DNA of 64,000 bases, taken from Nitratidesulfovibrio sp. (GTDB lineage: Bacteria; Desulfobacterota; Desulfovibrionia; Desulfovibrionales; Desulfovibrionaceae). The stretch spans positions 434,675 through 498,674 of the forward strand of contig NZ_JBDXXH010000001.1 in the NCBI RefSeq assembly GCF_040373385.1, written 5' to 3'. A program made the translations under genes and the position numbers. The notes under the pieces are model-generated. The model was not told the origin of the DNA and did not search any database. It saw nothing but the letters and a program-made list of their open reading frames with translations. This document shows, piece by piece, positions 9,015 through 16,520 of this stretch (positions are counted from its first letter, which is position 1; each line of letters starts with the position of its first letter).

Positions 9015-9563
9015 ATGTCGGCAGAGCATACCCCGCCGCTGTCCAACACGCTTGAAGATTATCTGGTCACCATTTTTCATCTGGAGATGGAACGCGGCGC
9101 GGCACGCTCGCGCGACATCGCCGATGCCCAGGGGGTTTCGCGCTCCACGGTGACCAGCGCACTGAAGGCCCTGGCCTCGCGCGGACTCATCGAGTACCAG
9201 CCGTACAGCCTGGTGCGGCTGACCCCGCAGGGCGAGCCGCTGGCGCGCGAAATCGCCCACCGCAACATGATCCTGCGCCGCCTGTTCGGCGACGTGCTGC
9301 AACTGGATCGGCAACTGGCCGAGGCCACCGCCTGTCGCGTGGAGCACGCCGTGGATGCGCAGGTCATCAAGCGGCTTGGGCAGTTCCTATTGTACCTCGA
9401 ACGCACCGGGCTGCAACTGGACCGCTGGCGCGAGGACTACGCGGCCTTCATGCAACGCCAGCCCCACCCCGGACCGGAGACCCAGGCAGACCCCCCGCCG
9501 TCGCCGGGGCCGCGCGTCCGCTCCACCAGGGGGACCCCGGAAGACAAGCCCGACAAGGCGTGA
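9015..9563 (+). CDS. DtxR/MntR-family metal-dependent transcriptional regulator
   Basis: 182 residues. The N-terminal 70 residues form the winged helix typical of DtxR/MntR ([59 protein letters not shown]). The following dimerisation region has candidate metal ligands, including the Glu-His in ACRVEHAV. The tail (last ~40 residues) is Pro/Arg rich and probably disordered; there is no SH3-like third domain. Family members bind DNA with Mn2+ or Fe2+ as corepressor. The gene diverges from the ABC exporter with 72 bases between starts, so it probably controls that gene and itself; no clear operator palindrome was seen. AAGGGG precedes the ATG. Confidence 0.85.
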   Translation: MSAEHTPPLSNTLEDYLVTIFHLEMERGAARSRDIADAQGVSRSTVTSALKALASRGLIEYQPYSLVRLTPQGEPLAREIAHRNMILRRLFGDVLQLDRQLAEATACRVEHAVDAQVIKRLGQFLLYLERTGLQLDRWREDYAAFMQRQPHPGPETQADPPPSPGPRVRSTRGTPEDKPDKA

Positions 9564-9652
9564 CGCACCGCCCGCAGGGACCGTCCCACGCGTCGGCCCC
9601 GCCTGTCCCTGCCCCAGTCTGTCCCCCCCACCCGCAGATCATACGCCGCGAA

Positions 9653-9683
9653 CACAGCGCCCGGAACATGTCCGGGCGCTGTG
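9653..9683. terminator. bidirectional hairpin between convergent dtxR-like gene and tonB
   Basis: A 13-bp perfect stem (CACAGCGCCCGGA and its complement, 5-base loop) midway between two convergent stop codons. There is no T run on either side, so it may act as a weak terminator or an mRNA 3'-end stabiliser. Confidence 0.55.
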
Positions 9684-9727
9684 CGTTCCGGCGCGACTCC
9701 ATCCGGCGGCGCCTTTGGCGGTTCGGC

Positions 9728-10507
9728 TCAGTGCAGTTCGTAGCGCACCGGCACCCGCACCCGCACTTCGCCAGGCAGGGTGATTCCGGGCACCCGCATG
9801 CCCTGCATGCGGGCAAAGGCCCGTTCCGTGGTCTTGTCCAGCAGGCTGTACGCGCTGCCTTCGGCCAGGCCGAAATTGCCGATGACGCCGTCGCCCCGCA
9901 GGGTGACTTCCATGAGCACCGTGCCCTGGTACCCCGCGCGGCGCGCGGCGCGCGGATATTCCTTGTGCCGTTCCACCAGTTCGGCCAGCGCGGCCAACAC
10001 CCGCTGCATGGGCGTTGCCTCCGGCATGTCCACGCCGCGCGAATGGCCGGGGGCGGGCGTGCCGCGCACGGCTCCGGCCTGTGCCGTGGCGGGTGCGGAC
10101 AGGGATGCCTGGTCCGGGGCCGGGGCCACATCCTGCGCCTCGTCCACTGCCATGGCCGGGGCTGTCACGGGGCGCGGAGCCACCCGTTCCGGGCGGGGGC
10201 GGGGTGCGGGACGCGGGGGCGTCACCTCGCGCCGGGGTCTGGGTTCCGCCGGGGCGGGCACGGCAGGCGCCGGGGCCATGGGTTCCGGCATGGTTGCCGC
10301 CGCCGGTGGTGGGGCAGGTTCCGGTCGTAGTTCCAGGGCCATCACCCCGGCGGGCAGGGGGGGCAATGTCGGGCGGGTGGCCAGCCCCTGGGTAAGCAGC
10401 AGGCCCAGCAGTACCCCGGCATGCAGGGCCAGCGTGCCCACCGAGGCGGCCCGGCCGCTGGCCCTCCAGCGGGTGTCACCGCGCGGGTTTCGTGGTGATG
10501 GAGACAT
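9728..10507 (-). CDS. tonB: TonB energy transducer
   Basis: 259 residues: a cytoplasmic basic start, one transmembrane anchor (about 22-42), a long Pro/Arg/Ala-rich periplasm-spanning region (about 50-150), and a C-terminal TonB fold beginning with HKEYPRAARRAGYQGTVLMEVTL. It transmits the ExbB-ExbD proton-motive signal to outer-membrane receptors. GGAGGAG lies just before the ATG. The start lies 32 bases inside exbD and the gene is the last of a nine-gene operon that also encodes haem uptake components, so the TonB-dependent receptor at 16521-18653 is its likely partner. Confidence 0.92.
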   Translation of the reverse strand: MSPSPRNPRGDTRWRASGRAASVGTLALHAGVLLGLLLTQGLATRPTLPPLPAGVMALELRPEPAPPPAAATMPEPMAPAPAVPAPAEPRPRREVTPPRPAPRPRPERVAPRPVTAPAMAVDEAQDVAPAPDQASLSAPATAQAGAVRGTPAPGHSRGVDMPEATPMQRVLAALAELVERHKEYPRAARRAGYQGTVLMEVTLRGDGVIGNFGLAEGSAYSLLDKTTERAFARMQGMRVPGITLPGEVRVRVPVRYELH

Positions 10508-10883
10508 TGCTCCTCCTTGCCAGTTTGGCCTCGTCCAGTACCTTCACGAACGGCTCGAAGGGCGCCCGCTCGTCCACATGCAGCACCAGCGGCCTGTCCG
10601 GCTCCGCCGTCAGCAGCGCGGGCAGCTCCTCGCGCGTGATTTCCCCGGTGCCGGAAAAGATGCGTCCCTCCGCGTCGATGGCCAGGGTGATTTCTTCGCG
10701 CGCTTCCTCGGGCACGGCGGCGGAAGATGCCGCAGGCAGCGCCACCTCCAGCACCGGCTGCGAGAAAGTGGACGCCATGATGAAAAAGATCAGCAGCAGG
10801 AACACGGCATCGATGATGGGCGTAAGGTCCAGCCCCGCGTCCACCCCGCCGAAATCGTCGTCCGCGCCGAAATCGCCGTTCAT
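10476..10883 (-). CDS. exbD: ExbD biopolymer transport protein
   Basis: 135 residues, a usual length. After a short acidic N-terminus comes LDLTPIIDAVFLLLIFFIMAS, the single transmembrane helix carrying the proton-handling Asp of the ExbD/TolR family. A periplasmic domain with the ITLAIDAEGRIF and LVLHVDERAPF strands follows. It works in the inner membrane with ExbB and TonB. The ATG overlaps the exbB stop codon by four bases (ATGA). Confidence 0.93.
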   Translation of the reverse strand: MNGDFGADDDFGGVDAGLDLTPIIDAVFLLLIFFIMASTFSQPVLEVALPAASSAAVPEEAREEITLAIDAEGRIFSGTGEITREELPALLTAEPDRPLVLHVDERAPFEPFVKVLDEAKLARRSNVSITTKPAR

Positions 10884-11686
10884 GACAAGCGCCCCGTCCC
10901 GGTGGCGACAGGTCCGGTGGCAGGTCGGGCTGTAGCATGCCCGGCTGCGGCGTCACGCCCCCCGCACGGGCACGCCACGGGGGCATCGGTGCTCCGGCGG
11001 CCTTCCGGCCGCGTGGGACCGCCGTCATGTCTCCCGTCGTACCCCCGGTCAGGTTCTCCGTCGCGGCCCCCCTCATCGCCGTGCGCGCACAGCCGTCCGC
11101 ACAACTCCAGGGCCCGGTAGCTGTGCTCCACCGCCTCGATGCGGAAGCCGCGCACCTTGAGGCTGAGGTGGTAGAACACCACCAGGGTGGGAATGGCCAC
11201 GCTCAGCCCGATGATGGTGGTCAGCAGCGCCTCCCAGATGCCCGCCGCCAGCATGGCCGGGTCTGCCGAGGCGCGCGATTTCGCCAGTTCGCGGAACACG
11301 TCCACCATGCCCAGCATGGTGCCCAGCAACCCCAGCAGCGGCGCCAGGATGGATATCAGCCGCAGGTACGCCAGCCCCTGCGACACCGAGGCGAAATTGC
11401 GGTGGAACAGGTATGCCACCTCTGCCCGGATGTCCTTGGAATGCTTGGCGTGGGTATGCACGATGCCGTTGATGATGCCCACCAGCGGGTTGGACGAGGC
11501 CTCGCACAGGCAGCGCAGGTATTCCTCGCCCCGCGTCTCCATGTCGTGGAGCGCGCACTTGAAGTCGCGCCCCACGAGGTGCAGGTAGATACCGTTGCGC
11601 AGCGCGAAATACAGGCTGCAACACGAAAGCACCACCAGGGCGATGCCTGCGGGCCCCAGCACGTCCACCAGTTCCTTCCAGTTCAT
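10880..11686 (-). CDS. exbB: ExbB / MotA-TolQ-family proton channel protein
   Basis: 268 residues from the ATG at 11686, with GGAG 11 bases upstream. It has a first membrane helix near 10-30, then LRLISILAPLLGLLGTMLGMVDVF and EALLTTIIGLSVAIPTLVVFYHL, the two conserved channel helices of the TolQ/ExbB family. The C-terminal ~50 residues are Arg/Gly/Asp rich without a recognisable fold. It begins 5 bases after the stop of the upstream FMN-binding protein gene and overlaps exbD by 4 bases. With ExbD it forms the motor that energises TonB. Confidence 0.9.
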   Translation of the reverse strand: MNWKELVDVLGPAGIALVVLSCCSLYFALRNGIYLHLVGRDFKCALHDMETRGEEYLRCLCEASSNPLVGIINGIVHTHAKHSKDIRAEVAYLFHRNFASVSQGLAYLRLISILAPLLGLLGTMLGMVDVFRELAKSRASADPAMLAAGIWEALLTTIIGLSVAIPTLVVFYHLSLKVRGFRIEAVEHSYRALELCGRLCAHGDEGGRDGEPDRGYDGRHDGGPTRPEGRRSTDAPVACPCGGRDAAAGHATARPATGPVATGTGRLS

Positions 11687-11691
11687 GATGT

Positions 11692-12216
11692 TCACATCTC
11701 CATGGTCGCGCCGAACAGCGCCTGATCTTCGTCGACGCTGCACCGGCCCGTCATCCGCTCCACGCGCACGCGCAGCAGCGGGCTTCTGCCTGGCGTGGCG
11801 GCAAACTGTTCGCCCACGCCGGAATAGTCGCTGGTCATGACATCGCCCAGCAGGCGGAAGCCGCGCCGGATGGCCTGCGGGTCGCTGTCGAACCGGCCCT
11901 TGCCGTAACAACTCACTCCGGCCCACCAGGTCAGGGTGCGGTTGGTCAGGGTGAACTTGAGCAGCACGCGGCCGCCGCCGGAAGGGGCATCCGCGCCGTC
12001 CTGTCCCGCACCCCGTCCGTGAGCGAGCCCGGCGTCGTGCCCCGCGCCGCACAGGTTGCGCCAGGTGGTGCCGCGCGGGTTGATCATGAAGCACACCTCG
12101 TCGCCCTCGCGGTACGGCGTGGCCTCCACGGCATACGGCTCGCCCCCAGGCGAAACCGTGCAGATGGTGGCCCAGCGGACCCGGGCCACCAGGGCGCGCA
12201 TTTCCGCGTCGGTCAT
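11692..12216 (-). CDS. pyridoxamine-phosphate-oxidase-like FMN-binding split-barrel protein
   Basis: 174 residues. The N-terminal part MRALVARVRWATICTVSPGGEPYAVEATPYREGDEVCFMINP matches the FMN-binding split-barrel pattern (leading helix, xATxxxxGxPYAVP-like strand, then a second strand). The HutZ/HugZ haem-degrading proteins share this fold, and the gene sits between haem genes, so a role in haem handling or reduction is likely, but the specific HugZ motifs are not clear enough to name it. The start overlaps the flavodoxin stop by four bases (ATGA); the longer in-frame extension is antisense noise. Confidence 0.75.
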   Translation of the reverse strand: MTDAEMRALVARVRWATICTVSPGGEPYAVEATPYREGDEVCFMINPRGTTWRNLCGAGHDAGLAHGRGAGQDGADAPSGGGRVLLKFTLTNRTLTWWAGVSCYGKGRFDSDPQAIRRGFRLLGDVMTSDYSGVGEQFAATPGRSPLLRVRVERMTGRCSVDEDQALFGATMEM

Positions 12217-12770
12217 TTCGCGCACGGGGCCTCCGCCGGGACGGTCGCGGTCCGGGCACGGTCCACCATGGCCAGGAAGGCGGCCTGCGCGTCGGCAAGG
12301 TCCTTCTGGTCGGGATGGCGCTCCGCTTCCCGGATGCGCGCGATGCGTTCCGGAGTCATGGGGTGCGCGTCCGAGGCCATCTTCTGCATCATGGCGACCA
12401 CGGCAGGGTCGATGCGCCCCTGGCACAGGAACGAGCCCAGCACCTCGTTGCCCTCCATCATTTCTTCGGCGCGGTGGATGCAGTCGCGGGCATGGTCGGA
12501 ATCGGGCCATGCCCCCAGGGTGCCGAACAGGCCCACCCGGCAGCCCTTCACCGTCTGCATGTACCTGGCGGTTGCCGCGTCCGGGCCGCCCTTGTCCACC
12601 CAGAAGCCCAGGGCCACGAAATCATAGCCGAGAGTTCCGGCCCCCCCGGAAAGGTCCGGGGCCTCGTCCACCGGACACAGGTCGCAGGGCTGGGGCAGGC
12701 TGGCCGCGATGGCGCGGGCCACCTTTTCGGTGTTGCCGGTGCGCGAGGAATAGACGACCAGCGATTTCAT
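12213..12770 (-). CDS. flavodoxin-family protein in the haem operon
   Basis: 185 residues starting MKSLVVYSSRTGNTEKVARAIA, where SSRTGNTEK is the FMN phosphate-binding loop of flavodoxins. The next segments (YDFVALGFWVDKGGPD and GLFGTLGAWPDSDHA) match the 50s and 90s flavin loops. The C-terminal ~60 residues are a helical extension not found in short flavodoxins. Flavodoxins carry low-potential electrons; here the obvious client is the radical SAM protein HutW, which needs electrons to cleave SAM, or the FMN protein encoded next. ATGA overlaps join it to genes on both sides. Confidence 0.85.
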   Translation of the reverse strand: MKSLVVYSSRTGNTEKVARAIAASLPQPCDLCPVDEAPDLSGGAGTLGYDFVALGFWVDKGGPDAATARYMQTVKGCRVGLFGTLGAWPDSDHARDCIHRAEEMMEGNEVLGSFLCQGRIDPAVVAMMQKMASDAHPMTPERIARIREAERHPDQKDLADAQAAFLAMVDRARTATVPAEAPCAK

Positions 12771-13345
12771 GCCGCCACCTCGCCCGCGTTCTTGCCCGCA
12801 TCCATGCTGTCGGCAGTCAGGGCCGGACCGGCGCAGACCCGGTCGCGCAGGGCCAGGAACGCCTCGCGCACGGCGGGGATCAGTGCGCGGCCCTCGCGGC
12901 CCGCGTACACCGAGAACATGGCCGCGCCGTCGGTGTCGTAGAACTGCACGGAGTGGCTCTCCAGCCCGAAGAACGGTTTGGACAGAAAGCACACCGTGCC
13001 CAGCCGCTCGATGAACACGTGCCCGCCCAGGGGATTGTCCGCGTCGTGCAGGTTGAACATGCCATGGCCCCGGCGGCCCTTGGGCAGCCTGCCTTTCACC
13101 TCCATCACCGCGCCCGGCGTCATGGCGATGAGGGTCACCTTCTCCCAGCCGGTCATGTCGTCCCACACCGCGTCAAAGGACGCTGCCGGGGCAAAGCGGC
13201 GCATGTCGGCGGGCAGGGCGCAGGCCACGGCGCCTTCGGGTGCGCCGCAGCGCTGGGCCAGGGTGTGCAGCATGATGTCCGGGCTGTCCTGCACGGCGGT
13301 CTGCACGGCGTCGCGCAGTTCCGGCGTCACGAGATGGTCGAACAT
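12767..13345 (-). CDS. hutX: HutX/ChuX-family cytosolic haem-binding protein
   Basis: 192 residues. Family hallmarks include a helical start (TLAQRCGAPEGAVACALP), the central MTPGAVMEVKGRLPKGRRGHGMFNLHD and the FIERLGTVCFLSKPFFGLESHSVQFYDTDGAAMFSVYAGRE strand pair. HutX/ChuX proteins bind haem in the cytoplasm and hand it to a degrading enzyme such as HutZ or ChuW/HutW. AAGGAGAAT precedes the ATG. The start overlaps the ECF ATPase gene by 19 bases, inside the long haem operon. Confidence 0.85.
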   Translation of the reverse strand: MFDHLVTPELRDAVQTAVQDSPDIMLHTLAQRCGAPEGAVACALPADMRRFAPAASFDAVWDDMTGWEKVTLIAMTPGAVMEVKGRLPKGRRGHGMFNLHDADNPLGGHVFIERLGTVCFLSKPFFGLESHSVQFYDTDGAAMFSVYAGREGRALIPAVREAFLALRDRVCAGPALTADSMDAGKNAGEVAA

Positions 13346-14826
13346 TGGGGATTCTCCTTGGGGATGCGCGGGCCGCGCAACGGCAGGCGCAGCGCGGCGT
13401 CGCAGGTGATGGAAAGCAGTTCCAGGTCGTGGCTGATCAGCAGCACCACCGCGCCCCGCGCAGCGGCGGCGCGCACGGCGTCGGCCACCAGCCGCATGTT
13501 GTGGCCGTCGAGGCCGCTGGTGGGTTCGTCGAGGATGAGCACCTCGGGCTGCTTGGCCATGCCGCAGGCGATGACCAGCCGCTGCTTTTCCCCGCCCGAC
13601 AGGGATTGGGGATGGCGGTCGGCCAGGTGGGCTAGGTTGAACAGGTCCAGCAAATCGGGCAGGCGCGGCAGGTCACTTTGGGCAGGGGGGGATGCGGAGC
13701 CGTTGGCGTTCCGCGCCGTGCCTGCCCCTCCCGCCCCTCCCGCCCCACCTGCAATGATGGACGCGGCGATTTCCTCGCGCACGCTCTTCATGTGTAGTTG
13801 GTGGTCGGTGTTCTGCAGCACGATGCTGCCGTGGCGCAGCATGCGGTCCGGCCGGACCGGCACGCCGTGCAGGTGCAGCCTGCCGGAGTGCATGCGGTGC
13901 AGCCCGGTGAGCAGCCGGGCCAGGGTGGTCTTGCCCGTGCCGTTGTCACCCAGCACCCCGATGACCCCGCGCGGCAGCAGGAACGAGGCCCCGTGGAACA
14001 GTTCCGGTCCATGTTTGTGGGCATAGCGCAGGTCGGCCACGCACAGGGCGTCGCCCCGGCCGCTGGCCTCGGGCAGGGCGGTGCGCGGGTCGGCCACGCG
14101 GGCGGCGCGCAGGCCGCGCGCGGTGCGCAGCCCGTCGTCGTGCAGGAGGGAAAACTCCCCTTCCTCCACGATGCGGCCTTCGGCCATCACCACCACCCGG
14201 TCCACCACGCCTTCCAGCCAGTACAGGCGGTGATCGACGATCAGCACGGCCATGCCCGCAGCCTTCAGCGCGCGAATCTCGTCGGCCAGGGCCAGGGTGG
14301 CTTCCGGGTCCAGGTTGGCGGTGGGTTCGTCCAGCACCACGGCGCGCGGCCCCAGCGACAGGATGGAGGCCAGCGCCACCTTCTGCTTCTGCCCTTCGGA
14401 CAGGTCGTGGATGGGTTGGTCGAGCAGATGGGCGATACCGAAGCGGCGGGCGGCCTCGTCCACGGCGGCCAGGGTATGGGCCGGTTCGCTGCCGCGCCAT
14501 TCGTGGGCAAAGGCGATCTCGTCGCCCACGGTCAGGGCGAAGAACTGGTTTTCCGGGTCCTGGAACAGGGTGCCCACCATGCGGGCCAGTTCGTGCAGGG
14601 GCGTTTCCGCCGTGCGCTGGCCGCCCACGGTGACGTCGCCCTCCAGCCGTCCACGGTAGTAGTGGGGGCACAGGCCGTTGGCCAGGCGCACCAGGGTGGA
14701 TTTGCCGCACCCGCTGGGGCCGGTGCACAGCACCGCCTCGCCGGGGCGCACCCGCAGGGAAAGGTCGCGTACGGCAGGTTCCGTGGCGTGGGGATAGGTA
14801 TAGGTGGCGTCGGTCAGGCACAGCAT
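13327..14826 (-). CDS. ECF transporter ATPase with two fused ABC domains
   Basis: 499 residues with two complete nucleotide-binding domains. Domain 1: Walker A GPSGCGKSTLV (about 40), Q-loop LFQDPENQFF, signature LSEGQKQKVA, Walker B AVVLDEPTANLD, H-loop VDHRLYW. Domain 2: GDNGTGKTTLA, QNTDHQLH, LSGGEKQRLV, VLILDEPTSGLD, ISHDLEL. PENQFF-type Q-loops are typical of energy-coupling-factor (CbiO-like) ATPases. A Gly/Ala-rich insert (GGAGGAGGAG) lies before the second signature. It powers the T and S components encoded upstream; haem is the likely substrate from context. Its start shares one base with the stop of the T gene. Confidence 0.9.
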   Translation of the reverse strand: MLCLTDATYTYPHATEPAVRDLSLRVRPGEAVLCTGPSGCGKSTLVRLANGLCPHYYRGRLEGDVTVGGQRTAETPLHELARMVGTLFQDPENQFFALTVGDEIAFAHEWRGSEPAHTLAAVDEAARRFGIAHLLDQPIHDLSEGQKQKVALASILSLGPRAVVLDEPTANLDPEATLALADEIRALKAAGMAVLIVDHRLYWLEGVVDRVVVMAEGRIVEEGEFSLLHDDGLRTARGLRAARVADPRTALPEASGRGDALCVADLRYAHKHGPELFHGASFLLPRGVIGVLGDNGTGKTTLARLLTGLHRMHSGRLHLHGVPVRPDRMLRHGSIVLQNTDHQLHMKSVREEIAASIIAGGAGGAGGAGTARNANGSASPPAQSDLPRLPDLLDLFNLAHLADRHPQSLSGGEKQRLVIACGMAKQPEVLILDEPTSGLDGHNMRLVADAVRAAAARGAVVLLISHDLELLSITCDAALRLPLRGPRIPKENPQCSTIS

Positions 14827-15611
14827 CAGAACATGCCTCCCCCGCCCCAGCCCGCGCGCAGTTGCAGCCCCACGCCCGCCGCCACCAGCACCAGCGCGGC
14901 CACCATGGCGGCCCAGTCGCGCCGGGCAAGATGCACCGTGCGGCACGGGCGCAGCCTGTCGGCGTAGCCCAGCCCCTTCAGCTCCGCCGCAATGCCCAAC
15001 TCGTCCGCCGCGCGCAGGGCGCGGAACACCAGCGGCACGAACAGCAGGCGCATCGACAGCAGGGGGTGGCGCAGCAGGAACAGCGGATTTACCTGATAGC
15101 CGCGCGTTTTCAGGGTTTCCGACACCTGACGCACGTCGGCCACGAACGACGGCACGAAACGCACCATCACCGCCGTGGGAATGTACACGCAGAACGGCAG
15201 GTGCAACGACTTCAGGGTGGACAGCATGGCCTGCACCCGCGTGGACAGGGCCAGCGCCAGCACCACGTTGACCATGATGGCCAGCCGCAGGAACGGCACC
15301 AGCAGGCGCACCGGCTCCAGCGGGGACATGCGCGGCACGGCCAGGTGCATGAGGTGCATCAGGCCAAAGGCCACGCACAGCATGGCCGCGATGCCCGCGT
15401 GACAGGCCAGCAGCATGCGCCAGCGGCCCAGGGTCAGGGCATAGGCCACGGACGCGGCCAGCAGCAGGCCCAGCGCCACGGGGTCGGCCAGCACCATTAC
15501 CGCCACGGACCCCAGCAGCGAAATGGCCATCTTGGTCCGCGCATCCAGCCGGTGCATCAGGCCACCACCGGGCGCGGACGCCCCCCCGCCGACGGTCCAG
15601 CGATCATTCAT
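14826..15611 (-). CDS. ECF transporter T (transmembrane energy-coupling) component
   Basis: 261 residues from the ATG at 15611. An N-terminal LDARTKMAISLLGSVAVMVLADP is characteristic of EcfT/CbiQ; several membrane helices follow, then a cytoplasmic coupling helix region with SETLKTRGYQ (the XRG motif contacting the ATPase grooves) and a final membrane helix near 225-250. The start overlaps the S-component stop by 8 bases. It couples ATP hydrolysis to tilting of the substrate-binding S component. Confidence 0.85.
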   Translation of the reverse strand: MNDRWTVGGGASAPGGGLMHRLDARTKMAISLLGSVAVMVLADPVALGLLLAASVAYALTLGRWRMLLACHAGIAAMLCVAFGLMHLMHLAVPRMSPLEPVRLLVPFLRLAIMVNVVLALALSTRVQAMLSTLKSLHLPFCVYIPTAVMVRFVPSFVADVRQVSETLKTRGYQVNPLFLLRHPLLSMRLLFVPLVFRALRAADELGIAAELKGLGYADRLRPCRTVHLARRDWAAMVAALVLVAAGVGLQLRAGWGGGGMF

Positions 15612-16284
15612 GGACGATGCCCGCATGGCGCAGCTCCCGCAGAAAACGCAGGCCCACCGGCAGCCCGGCCAGGGCACCCACGTACCCGATGGCCACCACC
15701 ACCCCGGTGAACAGCAAAAGTTCCGGCTGCTCGCGCACGAACAGCCACGACACGCCGAACGACCCGGCCTTGAACAGCAGGTCGTAGCAGGCGATGCCCG
15801 CCACCAGGGCCATCTCGTTGCGGTAGCCGCCCAGCAGCAGGATGATCCCTTCCGCCGCGATGCCCGCCACCAGCATGGACGGCAGCAGGAAGAACCCGCC
15901 GCCCATGAGCAGCATGGACACCAGCACGTTGACCAGCGTGAACAGCAGCAGGGTGCCCGGCTTGCGCAGCTTGAACAGCAGCACCAGCGCCAGCACCGTG
16001 AACACCAGGTTCTTCAGCACCAGGGTGAGCGGGTTCATGCCGCCGCCCACCAGGGCCACCAGCAGGCTGGACACCTTGGTCAAGGCGGCGAACACGCCCA
16101 CCGTCACCAGTTCGCGTACGGCCCAGTACCGTGTCCCCGACCTGCGGATGGCGCCGGACCGGACAGACGGGGACGGGGCGGGGGGGGATTGGACCGATGA
16201 GAAGCGGGCCGGGGCCTCCGGGATCTCCGGGACCTCCAGAGCGGGCAGGTGCGGCGCGCCGGGGGCGCTTGCGGTGGTTTTCAT
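15604..16284 (-). CDS. ECF transporter S component (MptD-like), putative haem-specific subunit
   Basis: 226 residues from the ATG at 16284, the first start in frame whose product looks coherent. A Pro-rich ~55-residue N-terminus is followed by ELVTVGVFAALTKVSSLLVALVGGGMNPLT and five or six hydrophobic helices, the layout of small ECF substrate-binding proteins; the N-terminal helix resembles the MptD/Trep_Strep family. It is the first gene of the S-T-A set and of the whole haem operon. ECF-type haem importers are known in lactobacilli, so haem or a tetrapyrrole is the best guess here, but S components cannot be assigned a substrate by motif alone. Confidence 0.7.
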   Translation of the reverse strand: MKTTASAPGAPHLPALEVPEIPEAPARFSSVQSPPAPSPSVRSGAIRRSGTRYWAVRELVTVGVFAALTKVSSLLVALVGGGMNPLTLVLKNLVFTVLALVLLFKLRKPGTLLLFTLVNVLVSMLLMGGGFFLLPSMLVAGIAAEGIILLLGGYRNEMALVAGIACYDLLFKAGSFGVSWLFVREQPELLLFTGVVVAIGYVGALAGLPVGLRFLRELRHAGIVHE

Positions 16285-16364
16285 GCGTCGACATCCGTTG
16301 GGTTGAAGGCGGGTGCCGGACGACCGGCGGGGCGGCGGGATGCGTCGGGCGGTATCTTTGGCAT

Positions 16365-16407
16365 ACTGTGGGGGCACACTGTGGGGGCACACTGTGGGGG
16401 GGGGCAC
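16365..16407. repeat. three 13-bp direct repeats upstream of the haem operon
   Basis: ACTGTGGGGGCAC occurs twice in tandem and a third time with four extra G. It lies in the 5' leader between the promoter and the S-component gene. It could be slippage-prone DNA or repeated operator half-sites; no known factor is recognised. Confidence 0.7.
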
Positions 16408-16466
16408 ATTGCGGCGTCACGACCGGAGATGTGTGGGGGGGTGCCGGTTGCCCGGCACCCGCCTTT

Positions 16467-16495
16467 GACATACTGAAAACGATTTCCATTTTCAA
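16467..16495 (-). promoter_or_regulatory. sigma-70 promoter with embedded Fur-like box for the haem operon
   Basis: On the minus strand TTGAAA and TATGTC are separated by 17 bases. The intervening sequence (16474-16494) has TGAAAA...TTTTCA dyad arms and reads TGGAAAT-C-GTTTTCA, close to the 7-1-7 Fur pattern TGATAAT-N-ATTATCA. A repressor bound here would cover the -35/-10 spacer. It lies about 190 bases upstream of the S-component start and would make the nine-gene operon iron-repressed. Confidence 0.7.
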
Positions 16496-16520
16496 CATCA
16501 AGTGTGATGCCGTCAGAAAA

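Noticed and set aside
8943..9347. N-terminal extension of the ABC exporter antisense to the DtxR gene
   Set aside because: Translation is noise and overlaps a clear divergent gene; start moved to 8942.
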